DNA of 64,000 nucleotides from Enterococcus sp. DIV1094 (lineage in GTDB: Bacteria > Bacillota > Bacilli > Lactobacillales > Enterococcaceae), in assembly GCF_017316305.2 (NCBI RefSeq), contig NZ_CP147250.1:1384001-1448000 (forward strand), given 5' to 3'. A program made the translations under genes and the position numbers. A model generated the notes under the pieces. It had not been told where the DNA came from. It worked only from the letters and a program-made list of their open reading frames with translations, and did not search any database. This document shows, one piece after another, positions 1 through 7,419 of this stretch. Position 1 is the stretch's first letter. The number at the start of each line of letters is the position of its first letter.

Positions 1-29
1 ACTGACACTGGGGGGCTTTTATGTATTTT

Positions 30-332
30 TTATCGTCCCAATCTTTTCTCAGCTATTGTATAGACTTCATTATCTGAGCGTCTACCAATTGCTATGATTT
101 CAATTATTTCTATACCAAAATTTGATTCTCTAAATATAACTCTTAATCCTAAACGCTTATGTTTTAGTTTTCTACAGTCTTTTAATTTTCCACGTAATTG
201 TTGCCCGGTTTGCATCCCATGTAACTCTATTTTCATAAAAGATTTGAGGATCTGTTGTTTTTGACTATTATCGAGCTGTTGAAAATCTATTTTTGATTTT
301 TCTGTTAATTTTACTTCATAGATCATTCCCAT
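30..332 (-). CDS. RelE/ParE-superfamily type II toxin
   Basis: Predicted ribosome-associated mRNA interferase of the RelE superfamily, 100 residues. The C-terminal half shows the family pattern RLGLRVIFRE, then a hydrophobic strand and IIAIGRRSDNEVY. It follows the antitoxin gene with a short overlap: ATG at 330-332 lies inside the antitoxin reading frame, and a second in-frame ATG at 324-326 overlaps the antitoxin stop as ATGA, so the first two residues are uncertain. The gene is complete, with no frameshift. It is presumably held inactive by its cotranscribed partner and autoregulated at the operator at 611-642. Family assignment is firm; the subfamily (RelE, YafQ or ParE) is not. Confidence 0.85.
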   Translation of the reverse strand: MGMIYEVKLTEKSKIDFQQLDNSQKQQILKSFMKIELHGMQTGQQLRGKLKDCRKLKHKRLGLRVIFRESNFGIEIIEIIAIGRRSDNEVYTIAEKRLGR

Positions 333-571
333 TCATCCTTGATTTCCGCTACCTTATTTCGCCAATCCTGCCCAGCAACTTCATCGATCGTGTAATAACT
401 TGTTGTCGAAAGCTCAAAAGGAATCTTTTTTTTCTTGGCAATTTGCTTAAAATAAATCGTAATTGCTGTCGTGTAATCTAGCCCTAAATCAGATAATAAA
501 CTACCAACTTCTTTTTTCAATTCACTGTCTAAATTGATACTTAATCGTTCTTTTGTCTTATTTGTGTCCAT
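323..571 (-). CDS. RelB/DinJ-type antitoxin
   Basis: Antitoxin partner of the downstream RelE-type toxin, 82 residues. The N-terminal ribbon-helix-helix part (ERLSINLDSELKKEV, then a helix-turn-helix spacing up to about residue 45) is typical of RelB/DinJ DNA-binding antitoxins. The acidic C-terminal part (about residues 55-82) would wrap the toxin. A GAGGG ribosome binding site lies about 10 nt before the ATG. The gene is first in a two-gene operon with the toxin, and its promoter is covered by a perfect inverted repeat (611-642), consistent with autorepression by the complex. Confidence 0.85.
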   Translation of the reverse strand: MDTNKTKERLSINLDSELKKEVGSLLSDLGLDYTTAITIYFKQIAKKKKIPFELSTTSYYTIDEVAGQDWRNKVAEIKDEWE

Positions 572-610
572 AGTAAGTTCAGCCCTCTTTTTTTGTGCTA
601 TTTATGCACC

Positions 611-642
611 TATTGTACACCTGTTTGGAGATGTGTACAATA
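611..642 (-). promoter_or_regulatory. Promoter and palindromic operator of the toxin-antitoxin operon
   Basis: On the minus strand TTGTAC (635-640) and TACAAT (612-617) are separated by exactly 17 nt, a good sigma-A promoter. A perfect 10-bp inverted repeat, TATTGTACAC (611-620) and GTGTACAATA (633-642), covers both hexamers. Binding of the antitoxin or the toxin-antitoxin complex here would block RNA polymerase; that role is inferred from family behaviour. Confidence 0.7.
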
Positions 643-731
643 AGAACATTCTTTTTTTGCACTATTGATGAATAAAGAAAAAAATTCTCCCAACGAACGA
701 ACACGCTGTGTTCTTATATTCATAGGTGTTT

Positions 732-737
732 TATAAT
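732..737 (+). promoter_or_regulatory. Probable -10 box of the second antitoxin gene
   Basis: A consensus TATAAT stands 40 nt before the ATG at 777, with an AAAGGAGGGG ribosome binding site in between. No convincing -35 hexamer was found at 16-18 nt upstream (TGTTCT is the best), so only the -10 box is marked. Confidence 0.45.
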
Positions 738-776
738 TAATATATCTATCGAATAAAGCAAAAGGAGGGGAACATT

Positions 777-1046
777 ATGGCAACAATTACAGTTCGTGTG
801 ACAGAAGATGAGAAAAAATTTTTGGATGAAATGGCTAAATTTGAAGGAAAGAGTCTATCTGATTTACTTAAAACAAAAACATTAGATGCTTTAGAAGATA
901 CCTATGATGCAAAAATAGGAGATTTGGTCTATGAAGAATATTTGAAAGATAAAAAGTCGAGTGATTTATCTGTCATTTTAGAGAAGTATGATATAGGTGA
1001 AAAAATGATTTACTTGGTAAATACAATAGCCATCTTCGATAAGTAA
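777..1046 (+). CDS. RelB-family antitoxin with an altered C-terminus
   Basis: Ribbon-helix-helix antitoxin of the DUF6290/RelB kind, 89 residues. The first 75 residues are intact: a MATITVRV beta strand, then an EKKFLDEMAKFEGKSLSDLL helix, and an acidic toxin-binding helix ending near EEYLKDKK. After residue 75 (KYDIGE) the frame runs into KMIYLVNTIAIFDK. This looks like the first 13 residues of a RelE toxin fused in frame because the antitoxin stop has been lost. The reading then ends at TAA 1044-1046. A strong AAAGGAGGGG site precedes the ATG. Since the toxin is dead (next entry), this may be an orphan antitoxin able to neutralise a related toxin elsewhere. Confidence 0.75.
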   Translation: MATITVRVTEDEKKFLDEMAKFEGKSLSDLLKTKTLDALEDTYDAKIGDLVYEEYLKDKKSSDLSVILEKYDIGEKMIYLVNTIAIFDK

Positions 1047-1251
1047 ATAAGAAAACTAAAGAAATTTGAAGTAACAACTTATTATAAGATGATTACATAA
1101 ACATAAACAGATCAAAGGCATAAAAAATTCTATAAATACAGGTGGGTGACGATACAGAACGGAAAATTATCGCGTCATTACAAAGATTGATGATGAGCAG
1201 TTGATTGTTTTAGCATTAGAAGTAGGACATAGAAAAAATATATATCTATAG
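1005..1251 (+). pseudogene. Broken RelE-type toxin
   Basis: Remains of the toxin that once followed the antitoxin. The start is ATG at 1005 (MIYLVNTIAIFDK), stopped by TAA at 1044. The same frame continues as IRKLKKFEVTTYYKMIT with further stops. After a frameshift near 1150 the conserved RelE C-terminus can be read as YRTENYRVITKIDDEQ and LIVLALEVGHRKNIYL, ending at TAG 1249-1251. Several stops plus the frameshift make this non-functional. It overlaps the end of the antitoxin gene. Confidence 0.75.
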
Positions 1252-1262
1252 TAGCATCTACT

Positions 1263-1294
1263 CCGAAGTGAATTTTTGTACACTTCGGTTTTTT
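1263..1294 (+). terminator. Rho-independent terminator after the decayed toxin-antitoxin pair
   Basis: Perfect 8-bp stem CCGAAGTG (1263-1270) and CACTTCGG (1281-1288) with a 10-nt loop, followed by TTTTTT. Confidence 0.85.
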
Positions 1295-1300
1295 GTATTC

Positions 1301-1740
1301 AAAGCTCTTTTCAATGAATTTTGTATTTTTGAATATGTACGTGTCAGGCTAACTGTGCAGGGAACGCCGTATAAAAATGATCTAGGTAATGCAGATTTCA
1401 CACTGAATATGAACTTTTCTTCATGCGACACAAAAATTAATCCATAGGATGAAATTAGTCTCGAATATCCAAATGAAACAGTGAGCTTAACTGGAAAATA
1501 TGGATATCAAGGGAGAGTTGTTTATTCTAGTAAGCATGATGGCTCAATAATGCTTTGTCCTGTATCAAGTCATTTTCAACAACCGGAGAACCCAGATATT
1601 TTAAAGTAAGAAGAACAGAAAATACTTGATAATGCACAAAGGGTAAACATACCAACTAGGGTTCCTTGAGAGATTCAGTTCTTGATTCGTGCAATGAATA
1701 TTTCCAACTGAGTCTACAAAAGAAAATAGCATATATCAAC
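1301..1740 (+). pseudogene. Degenerate remnant of an unidentified protein
   Basis: One frame reads as protein-like sequence from about 1301 to TAA 1607-1609 (FEYVRVRLTVQGTPYKND, later EYPNETVSLTGKYGYQGRVV), broken by TAG at 1445-1447 and lacking a start codon. A further stretch at about 1627-1720 in another frame (ILDNAQRVNIPTRVP) also looks like former coding sequence with stops. The beta-rich, polar composition resembles lipoproteins or secreted proteins, but the family is not recognised. Confidence 0.4.
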
Positions 1741-1770
1741 TTTTCGTGTCTTGTTTTACCAAGTCAAATA

Positions 1771-1808
1771 CAAAAGCACCTCATTCAAAAAGAATAAAGG
1801 TGCTTTTG
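1771..1808 (-). terminator. Terminator of the XRE regulator gene
   Basis: An 11-bp perfect stem, CAAAAGCACCT (1771-1781) and AGGTGCTTTTG (1798-1808), lies just beyond the minus-strand stop at 1816. The minus-strand product ends in TTTTG. Confidence 0.65.
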
Positions 1809-1815
1809 TATTGAT

Positions 1816-2439
1816 TTATCTAACCGAGAGTTTATTCCGATTTTTAATAAAGATAAAACTTATCACACCAACCGCAAAGAGTACCAAGCCAAAAAGTAAA
1901 GTATGAGCGGTGCCAATTGGATAAGGTGCAATCTGACCTTGATTCAAAGCAAGTAGCGAAAGATAACCAATCAACATAGAAATTGGCATAAAGGAAATTC
2001 CCATGAGATTAAGCCAATCAACATAAAAGGGTGCTTTTTCTTTCGACAATGTTTTTCCGATAAAGTAGCCAGCAATTCCGACTGCTTGGATAATCATTGA
2101 ACCCCAAACATCTTCTAACATTTGTTCTGCATACCAGCCAGAAAATGCACTGTATAAACCAATCGCAACAAAGGCTGTGGAAGAGATATAGAGAATTTTA
2201 CTTAATATTTCTTTGGTTTGTTGGTCTTTATCTTTTACTGTTTCAATTCCTTTTAGGATGTAATCGGTGGTGACTTCAAAAAATTCACTAAGCATAATTA
2301 TTTTTTCTAAGTCCGGTGTACTTTGCCCGCTCTCCCATTTAGAAACGGCTTGCCTTGAAACGTTCATCGTGTCAGCAAGTTCCTCTTGAGATAGCCCTTT
2401 TGTTTTTCTCAAGTGTTGTATTCTTTCTGCCATATCCAT
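1816..2439 (-). CDS. XRE-family regulator with membrane domain
   Basis: DNA-binding regulator of 207 residues. Residues 1-60 are a Cro/CI-type helix-turn-helix (RIQHLRKTKGLSQEELADTM, then SRQAVSKWESG). After a short charged linker, roughly residues 75-205 form about four hydrophobic segments, so the protein is probably membrane-anchored. The open frame extends upstream, but the ATG at 2437-2439 has an AAAGGAG site 8 nt before it, so this start was chosen. The gene has its own terminator and stands alone. This architecture is common in Firmicutes, usually with unknown signal. Confidence 0.8.
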   Translation of the reverse strand: MDMAERIQHLRKTKGLSQEELADTMNVSRQAVSKWESGQSTPDLEKIIMLSEFFEVTTDYILKGIETVKDKDQQTKEILSKILYISSTAFVAIGLYSAFSGWYAEQMLEDVWGSMIIQAVGIAGYFIGKTLSKEKAPFYVDWLNLMGISFMPISMLIGYLSLLALNQGQIAPYPIGTAHTLLFGLVLFAVGVISFIFIKNRNKLSVR

Positions 2440-2560
2440 CGTCAACACTCCTTTCTTTCCTGCATTTATTGTAACAATTTTAACGGTTGCGTAGCTACTA
2501 TCTACCTGTTGCGTTCTGTCAACTGGCAGTTGCAAGAGTGGTTTTTAAGCTTGAAATCAA

Positions 2561-2606
2561 CAAAAAACGGAAATCTAAGGAATTGCTTCCAAAGATTTCC
2601 GTTTTT
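2561..2606 (-). terminator. Bidirectional-looking terminator after the channel gene
   Basis: CGGAAATCT (2568-2576) pairs with AGATTTCCG (2593-2601). On the minus strand the stem is followed by TTTTTTG. It lies 17 nt past the minus-strand stop of the channel gene and before the XRE gene, so it separates the two units. Confidence 0.8.
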
Positions 2607-2622
2607 ACAGTACGCATTCATT

Positions 2623-3357
2623 TTATGCCATAAATAATGCTTTGTAGAGAAAGACTGCTACGATACCGGCACAAATCGGTGCGACAACTGGTACCCAAGC
2701 GTAATCCCATTGTGAAGAACCTTTATGTTTCAATGGTAACAACGCATGAACCAAACGTGGCGCAAAGTCACGAGCAGGGTTCAATCCAGGACCAGTAGGA
2801 CCACCTAGTGAAGCGACCAATGTCCAAACTAAGAAACCAAGAGCTAAATGAGCTGTTCCTAAGTTATCTTGGAAAAATGGTGCTTTTGTGATACCTAATG
2901 CGCCAAAGAATAAAACGAATGAACCGAAGAACTCATTGACGAAACCGTTGAATTTAGAACCAACGCTGTTGATCGTAGAGAAAGTACCTAATACATGATT
3001 CACGTCTTCTGTTTGATCGTAATAAGGTTTGTAACAAGCGACAACGATCAATTGGCCAAGAGCCGCTCCAAGTAGTTGAGCGACGATATAAGGTACGACT
3101 TCTGCCCAAGGGAATAACCCATTAGATGCTAAAGCAATCGTAAATGCCGGATTGATATGATTTCCGCTGATTCCACCAAAAATCATTGCTGGCATCATAA
3201 CCCCAAAACCATAGCCGACCGCAATCAGCATCCAGTCACTGCCATATCCTTTTGTTCCTTTTAAGTCTACGTTTGCAACAGCACCATTACCTAAAACGAT
3301 CAATAATGCTGTACCAAGTAGTTCCGCCGCAAGACGGGTCATAAGTGAATAATCCAT
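2623..3357 (-). CDS. MIP-family channel (glycerol facilitator / lactate channel type)
   Basis: Six-helix membrane channel of the major intrinsic protein family, 244 residues. The two pore motifs are present: NPA at residues 69-71 and NPA at 193-195. The Asp that follows (GLNPARD, D197) is typical of aquaglyceroporins rather than strict water channels. In lactic acid bacteria this subfamily includes glycerol facilitators (GlpF) and D/L-lactate channels (LarD); sequence alone does not decide. The upstream open frame adds 42 residues without channel character. ATG at 3355-3357 has a GGAGGG site and gives the usual length. Confidence 0.85.
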   Translation of the reverse strand: MDYSLMTRLAAELLGTALLIVLGNGAVANVDLKGTKGYGSDWMLIAVGYGFGVMMPAMIFGGISGNHINPAFTIALASNGLFPWAEVVPYIVAQLLGAALGQLIVVACYKPYYDQTEDVNHVLGTFSTINSVGSKFNGFVNEFFGSFVLFFGALGITKAPFFQDNLGTAHLALGFLVWTLVASLGGPTGPGLNPARDFAPRLVHALLPLKHKGSSQWDYAWVPVVAPICAGIVAVFLYKALFMA

Positions 3358-3770
3358 AATACCCTCCATCAATTTATTGAAATATAAAAAAGAAACAGCA
3401 ACACAAGTGGGTGAAGTGTTCCGTAAGAGGTGTATTTCTGTTGTTGTGATAAGTGCAAAATAAAAAATGACTTCTTTATGCAAAGAAATCCGAACAACAG
3501 GTGATACATTGATAAAACCCTATGACACAAAACACCAACCCTAACTATAAATATATCAAAAAAAAATATCGATTTTTATCAAATAGTGTCGGTTGTGATC
3601 TGCATTTTTTGAAAAATTTCAGAAAAATATCGATATGCCAATGGAAAAGAAAATGTATGGAACCAATCAAAGGCAGAACTATCCTTAATTGCTTCCTTCC
3701 TTTGGTAGTGCATCTGTTTGGATGTTTAGACAACGATTATATGCTACAATGAAGGAAATACGATCAAGGG
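3358..3770. other. Divergent regulatory region between the channel gene and the Mga-like gene
   Basis: 413 nt without a convincing gene. It should contain the promoters of both flanking genes and a long leader of the channel gene. The 12-mer AAAAATATCGAT occurs twice as a direct repeat (3562-3573 and 3623-3634), a candidate regulator site. Short open frames here on both strands have no ribosome binding site and biased composition. Confidence 0.45.
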
Positions 3771-5303
3771 GTGAAGTTGTTGTATTTGTCTTCTGAGTAC
3801 TTAAAACGTTTTGACAAAGACTTATATTACAAAGTGCTCTTGCTCGAAAGCTTTGAAGATCAAGCAGGGCATACAGCTGTTCAACTTGCGCAAAAACTTC
3901 AGTTAGACGCGCGAAGTGTGTCCAAATATTTAAATGAATTGAGCAAAAACTATCATAGATTCAGTGGGAAAAATCAAGATTTATTTACAAAGAATAATCG
4001 CTCAGGTTATCATTTTTATCCTTCATTGGATCCCATTGAACGTGAACGCTTTTTGATTTATCTCGTGCAAAGTACGCTAAAGTATCAGCTGTTGCACGAC
4101 ATTTTTTTTGAAGAATTCCACACGCTCTATCAATTTGCCCAAAAGCATTATATCAGTGAGTCAACTGTTCATCGGAAAATCAATGAATGGAAAGAACAGT
4201 TTTCTGGATATGGCATCCAACTAAAAAGGGGAAGCTATATCGCATGCGGGGAAGAAGAAATCATTCGACTATATCTACATATGACTTTTTGGCAATTGTT
4301 TCGTGGAAAAGTTTGGCCTTTTGAAACGATTCCGCAAGAAGATGTGAAGCAAATCGCTGAACAAATTTTACTGTTTTTTGATGTGCGTTTGCATGAAATC
4401 AAAAAGCGGCGATTAGAGTATATGTTAGGAGCGTTTTTCTTACGCAAATCCCAAAAACATTATGTGGTTTTGAATAAGAAAAAGCGTGATTTGATTGAAG
4501 AAAATCCACTATTTAAAGCGTTCTGTCAATGGATGGAGCCTTTCTTACCCAACTATTTTCAAGCGAAAGAAGAATTAGGGGCGCTATTTCTCGTATTGAT
4601 GACTCGGGAAGAATATTATCAAGCACCAATGATCCGTCAGCAGTTCTTCACTTTTCATCAACAACAACAAACGCCTCCTTTTACAGCTTTAATAGAAGCA
4701 AAAAAGGCGGTAAGTACGTATTATCAAGAGCAAAAACTAGAAGAAGAACCATTTACAAAAGAAGCAGAGAACTATTTATTCAGTAGTCACCTATTTGCTT
4801 ATTTATTCCCTCAAGCGAAAGAAATGATTGATGAGAACGGTAACGATTTTAGTAGGCATTTAGTGATTGAAAATGAGTCGTTGAAACAGTGGTTGCGGAA
4901 TTTTTTCAACAAAGAAAAGCAACATTCAGACGAGTGGGTCTATGAAAACGAGACATTTTTAATGCGAAGATATTTAACTGTGTTAAAAACAATGCGTGCG
5001 TTCAATCGACAATTGCCCAAGGTCACTATTTTATTGATGACGGATTTCCCTCTTTTTGAAGAAGAATTACTAAAAGAAAAACTAAGACAATTCTTCAAAG
5101 AAGAGTACCAGTTGTCGTTTTTGCCAGCGGATTATCGGGGAAAAGAGGTTGATCTGTTACTGTCTACAAGTAAGGTCCATCGCAAACCTTGGGCGGACTT
5201 AGATTACTTTATCGTGACCGCTGACCTTGAACTCTCGGATTATATCCGATTATTTGATAAAATCAAAGAAATCCAAATAAAGAAAGCGAGAAAAAAAACA
5301 TGA
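3771..5303 (+). CDS. Mga-like (AtxA/Mga) transcriptional regulator
   Basis: Regulator of 510 residues with the layout of Mga-type virulence regulators: a winged helix-turn-helix near residues 20-60 (AVQLAQKLQLDARSVSKYLN), a second Mga-type HTH around residues 110-150 (SESTVHRKINEWKEQF), a long helical middle resembling PTS-regulated domains, and a C-terminal EIIB-like part (VTILLMTDFPLFEEELL, from about residue 420). The start is GTG 3771 or one of the TTG codons at 3777/3780; the AAGGGG site at 3766-3771 fits the TTGs better by spacing. It overlaps the next gene by ATGA, so all three genes to 6279 are probably cotranscribed. The controlled process is unknown. Confidence 0.8.
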   Translation: MKLLYLSSEYLKRFDKDLYYKVLLLESFEDQAGHTAVQLAQKLQLDARSVSKYLNELSKNYHRFSGKNQDLFTKNNRSGYHFYPSLDPIERERFLIYLVQSTLKYQLLHDIFFEEFHTLYQFAQKHYISESTVHRKINEWKEQFSGYGIQLKRGSYIACGEEEIIRLYLHMTFWQLFRGKVWPFETIPQEDVKQIAEQILLFFDVRLHEIKKRRLEYMLGAFFLRKSQKHYVVLNKKKRDLIEENPLFKAFCQWMEPFLPNYFQAKEELGALFLVLMTREEYYQAPMIRQQFFTFHQQQQTPPFTALIEAKKAVSTYYQEQKLEEEPFTKEAENYLFSSHLFAYLFPQAKEMIDENGNDFSRHLVIENESLKQWLRNFFNKEKQHSDEWVYENETFLMRRYLTVLKTMRAFNRQLPKVTILLMTDFPLFEEELLKEKLRQFFKEEYQLSFLPADYRGKEVDLLLSTSKVHRKPWADLDYFIVTADLELSDYIRLFDKIKEIQIKKARKKT

Positions 5304-5521
5304 CATTTGAAGAAGTATTACCCAAGTTGAAAACAGGTGCGAAAGTCATTCGAAAAGGCTGGAGCGGATTTGAATTATATGTAGTTCTTGTATCAGGCGA
5401 TGAATTTGATGGGTGTCCAGTTACGCCATATTTTCTGATCAAAACAAGTGATGAAGGATTTTCAAGCTTCGCGCCAACCGTTTGTGACATTCTAGCAGAA
5501 GATTGGATGATCGTTGAATGA
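5300..5521 (+). CDS. DUF2829 protein (Tad2-like fold)
   Basis: Small 73-residue protein matching DUF2829: FEEVLPKLKTGAKVIRKGW at the start and PYFLIK ... CDILAEDW at the end are family hallmarks. Phage members of this family include Tad2, which sequesters the Thoeris signalling molecule; chromosomal members are of unknown role. Both ends overlap neighbours by ATGA (with the Mga-like gene and with the dehydrogenase), which indicates translational coupling. No phage gene is nearby, so an anti-defence role is only a possibility; nucleotide binding is a fair guess. Confidence 0.8.
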   Translation: MTFEEVLPKLKTGAKVIRKGWSGFELYVVLVSGDEFDGCPVTPYFLIKTSDEGFSSFAPTVCDILAEDWMIVE

Positions 5522-6279
5522 CCAATCATTATCCTGATTTAGCGAATCAAGTCGTCTTTGTGACAGGCGCAGCTCAAGGAATCGGTGCTGCGCAAGCAGA
5601 AGCTTTTTTAAACCAACAAGCGGTCGTGTTTGGAGTGGATTTGAAATTAGGACGTATGGAAGAACTAGCTACAAAATACCCTGAGCATTTTGTTCCATTT
5701 ATCGGTGACATTTCGCAAAAAGAAGTGATTGAAAAAGCGGTCATGACTTGCCGTGAAACAGTCGGGACCATTACTATTTTGTTGAACACCGCAGGGATTC
5801 TTGATGATTACAAGCCTTTGTTAGAAACAGAAGAAACACTTTGGGATCGAATCTATGAGGTCAACGTGAAAAGCTTGTTTCGACTAACAAAACAAGTATT
5901 GCCGGATATGTTAGAAAAGCAAACAGGTACGATTATCAACATGGCCTCGATTGCAGGTATGGTAGCTGGTGGTGGCGGAATCGCCTATACGAGTGCGAAG
6001 CATGCAATCATCGGGTTTACGAAACAATTAGCTCTTGATTATGCGGCTCAAGGGATCCGCGTAAAAGCCATCGCACCAGGAGCTATCCAAACACCAATGA
6101 ATGCGGCTGATTTTGCAGGCGATGGAGAGATGGCAAAATGGGTGGCAGAAGAGACACCTGTCAAACGTTGGGCGCAACCAGAAGAAGTGGCAGAATTAAC
6201 GTTGTTTCTTGCGACGCCTCAAGCGAGTTATATCCATGGGGCAGTCGTCCCAATCGATGGCGGTTGGCTGCTTAAATAG
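5518..6279 (+). CDS. Short-chain dehydrogenase/reductase (FabG-like)
   Basis: Classical SDR oxidoreductase of 253 residues. The Rossmann motif TGAAQGIG is at residues 16-23, the NAG-type motif at about 90-93 (here NTAG), and the catalytic Asn116, Ser144, Tyr157 and Lys161 are all in place (YTSAK). D41 at the end of the second strand favours NAD(H). The C-terminus GAVVPIDGGW is normal. Annotated relatives are called 3-oxoacyl-ACP reductases, but a second fabG outside the fatty acid cluster usually acts on other substrates. It is coupled to the DUF2829 gene by overlap. Confidence 0.85.
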   Translation: MTNHYPDLANQVVFVTGAAQGIGAAQAEAFLNQQAVVFGVDLKLGRMEELATKYPEHFVPFIGDISQKEVIEKAVMTCRETVGTITILLNTAGILDDYKPLLETEETLWDRIYEVNVKSLFRLTKQVLPDMLEKQTGTIINMASIAGMVAGGGGIAYTSAKHAIIGFTKQLALDYAAQGIRVKAIAPGAIQTPMNAADFAGDGEMAKWVAEETPVKRWAQPEEVAELTLFLATPQASYIHGAVVPIDGGWLLK

Positions 6280-6308
6280 TAATAAACAGAATAAGTGGGG
6301 GTGAAAGG

Positions 6309-6950
6309 ATGAAAGGGCTCAACTGGTTGATGCCTCTTGGAATGGTCAGTGTAGTGGCATATGTTTTACATGTTTTTCTTGGTCAACACCTTTGGAAAAC
6401 CTATGATCCAATCACCACAGACATTAGCTCGTTAACCGCAGTCGATGCACCAAATGCGGAATTATTGAATGCAATCCTGCTTGTTTATGGATTATGCTTT
6501 TTACTTTTCGTCGTTGGAATGGTCGTGAAATCAGTTGAAAAGTATCATTGGTTGACCCGAATCGGTTATCTGCTCTTTCTTGTGATGGCAATTACCACGG
6601 TGGTGGGGTATAAACTATTTCCACTGACCGGCGACAAAACGGAGATGAATTTTCAAAATATGATGCACATCATCGTGACGATCATTGTCGTATTCACTAC
6701 CATTTCCGCCCTTTTCCTGATTGGTTTTGGCTACCTTAAACAAGAAAAACTACCAACATTTGGAAAAATCTGTATAGCAACTGCCACATTGATTACTTTA
6801 TTTGGGGCATTGAATCCAATTGGTATGGCACAAGGTTGGAATATTTTAGGATTGACAGAACGAATGGTGATTTTTCCGCTGCAAGCATTTGTTTTTTTCC
6901 TGTCTTATATCTATACAACAAACAATAAGTTGATAGTGAGCGACGAATAA
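6309..6950 (+). CDS. DUF998 membrane protein
   Basis: Polytopic membrane protein of 213 residues with about six hydrophobic segments (near residues 5-25, 50-72, 82-100, 112-140, 150-172, 182-205). The pattern agrees with DUF998, whose function is unknown. The ATG at 6309 follows a GGGGGTGAAAGG site. It sits 29 nt behind the dehydrogenase and may be the last gene of that operon; a terminator follows at 7015. Confidence 0.75.
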   Translation: MKGLNWLMPLGMVSVVAYVLHVFLGQHLWKTYDPITTDISSLTAVDAPNAELLNAILLVYGLCFLLFVVGMVVKSVEKYHWLTRIGYLLFLVMAITTVVGYKLFPLTGDKTEMNFQNMMHIIVTIIVVFTTISALFLIGFGYLKQEKLPTFGKICIATATLITLFGALNPIGMAQGWNILGLTERMVIFPLQAFVFFLSYIYTTNNKLIVSDE

Positions 6951-7419
6951 TGTCCCAGACACATAATAGGAATAGTTAAGCGAAAGGTAAAGCTATTTTG
7001 AATAAGAAATAAGGAAACCTAGGATAAAAACCAGAGAATGTTCTGGTTTTTGTTCTAGGTTTATTTCTAACGAAGAAATCGTATATGTCTTAAATTACTG
7101 AATAACCCTTCATTTCTATCTATAACCAAAAAAATAAAATAACAAAAGTTACGTGTTTTGTGTGATAAAAAACGTTTGTTTTCATATGTTTCGAAAAAAA
7201 TGAATGGAAATAAAATTACATTTTAGTTATAATTGGATGATAAATGAATAATATTATAACGGTTTATTCCTACAAGTAAGCGTAAATACCAGTCAAGAAG
7301 AGTTGAAATCATTTTTAAACCAAACAACTGTGTGTAGATTACCGGAAACCGTATAAATAACTATCTCATTTTTTATGTATGCGATTTCTTTACGGAATGT
7401 GCATAGAGGGAGGATTTGC
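6951..7419. other. Intergenic region with terminator and ABC operon leader
   Basis: 469 nt. It contains the terminator at 7015-7062 and then about 350 nt of very AT-rich sequence that should hold the promoter of the ABC transporter operon. No open frame with a ribosome binding site was found. Confidence 0.5.
7015..7062 (+). terminator. Terminator after the DUF998 gene
   Basis: Long hairpin: AAACCTAG (7015-7022) pairs with CTAGGTTT (7055-7062), with an inner stem AAAACCAGA / TCTGGTTTT. The run after the stem is only TATTT, so termination may be moderate. Confidence 0.6.

Noticed and set aside
5300..5521. Prophage or anti-defence island because of the Tad2-like protein
   Set aside because: No phage structural, integrase or defence genes are nearby, and the gene is coupled to chromosomal-type neighbours.
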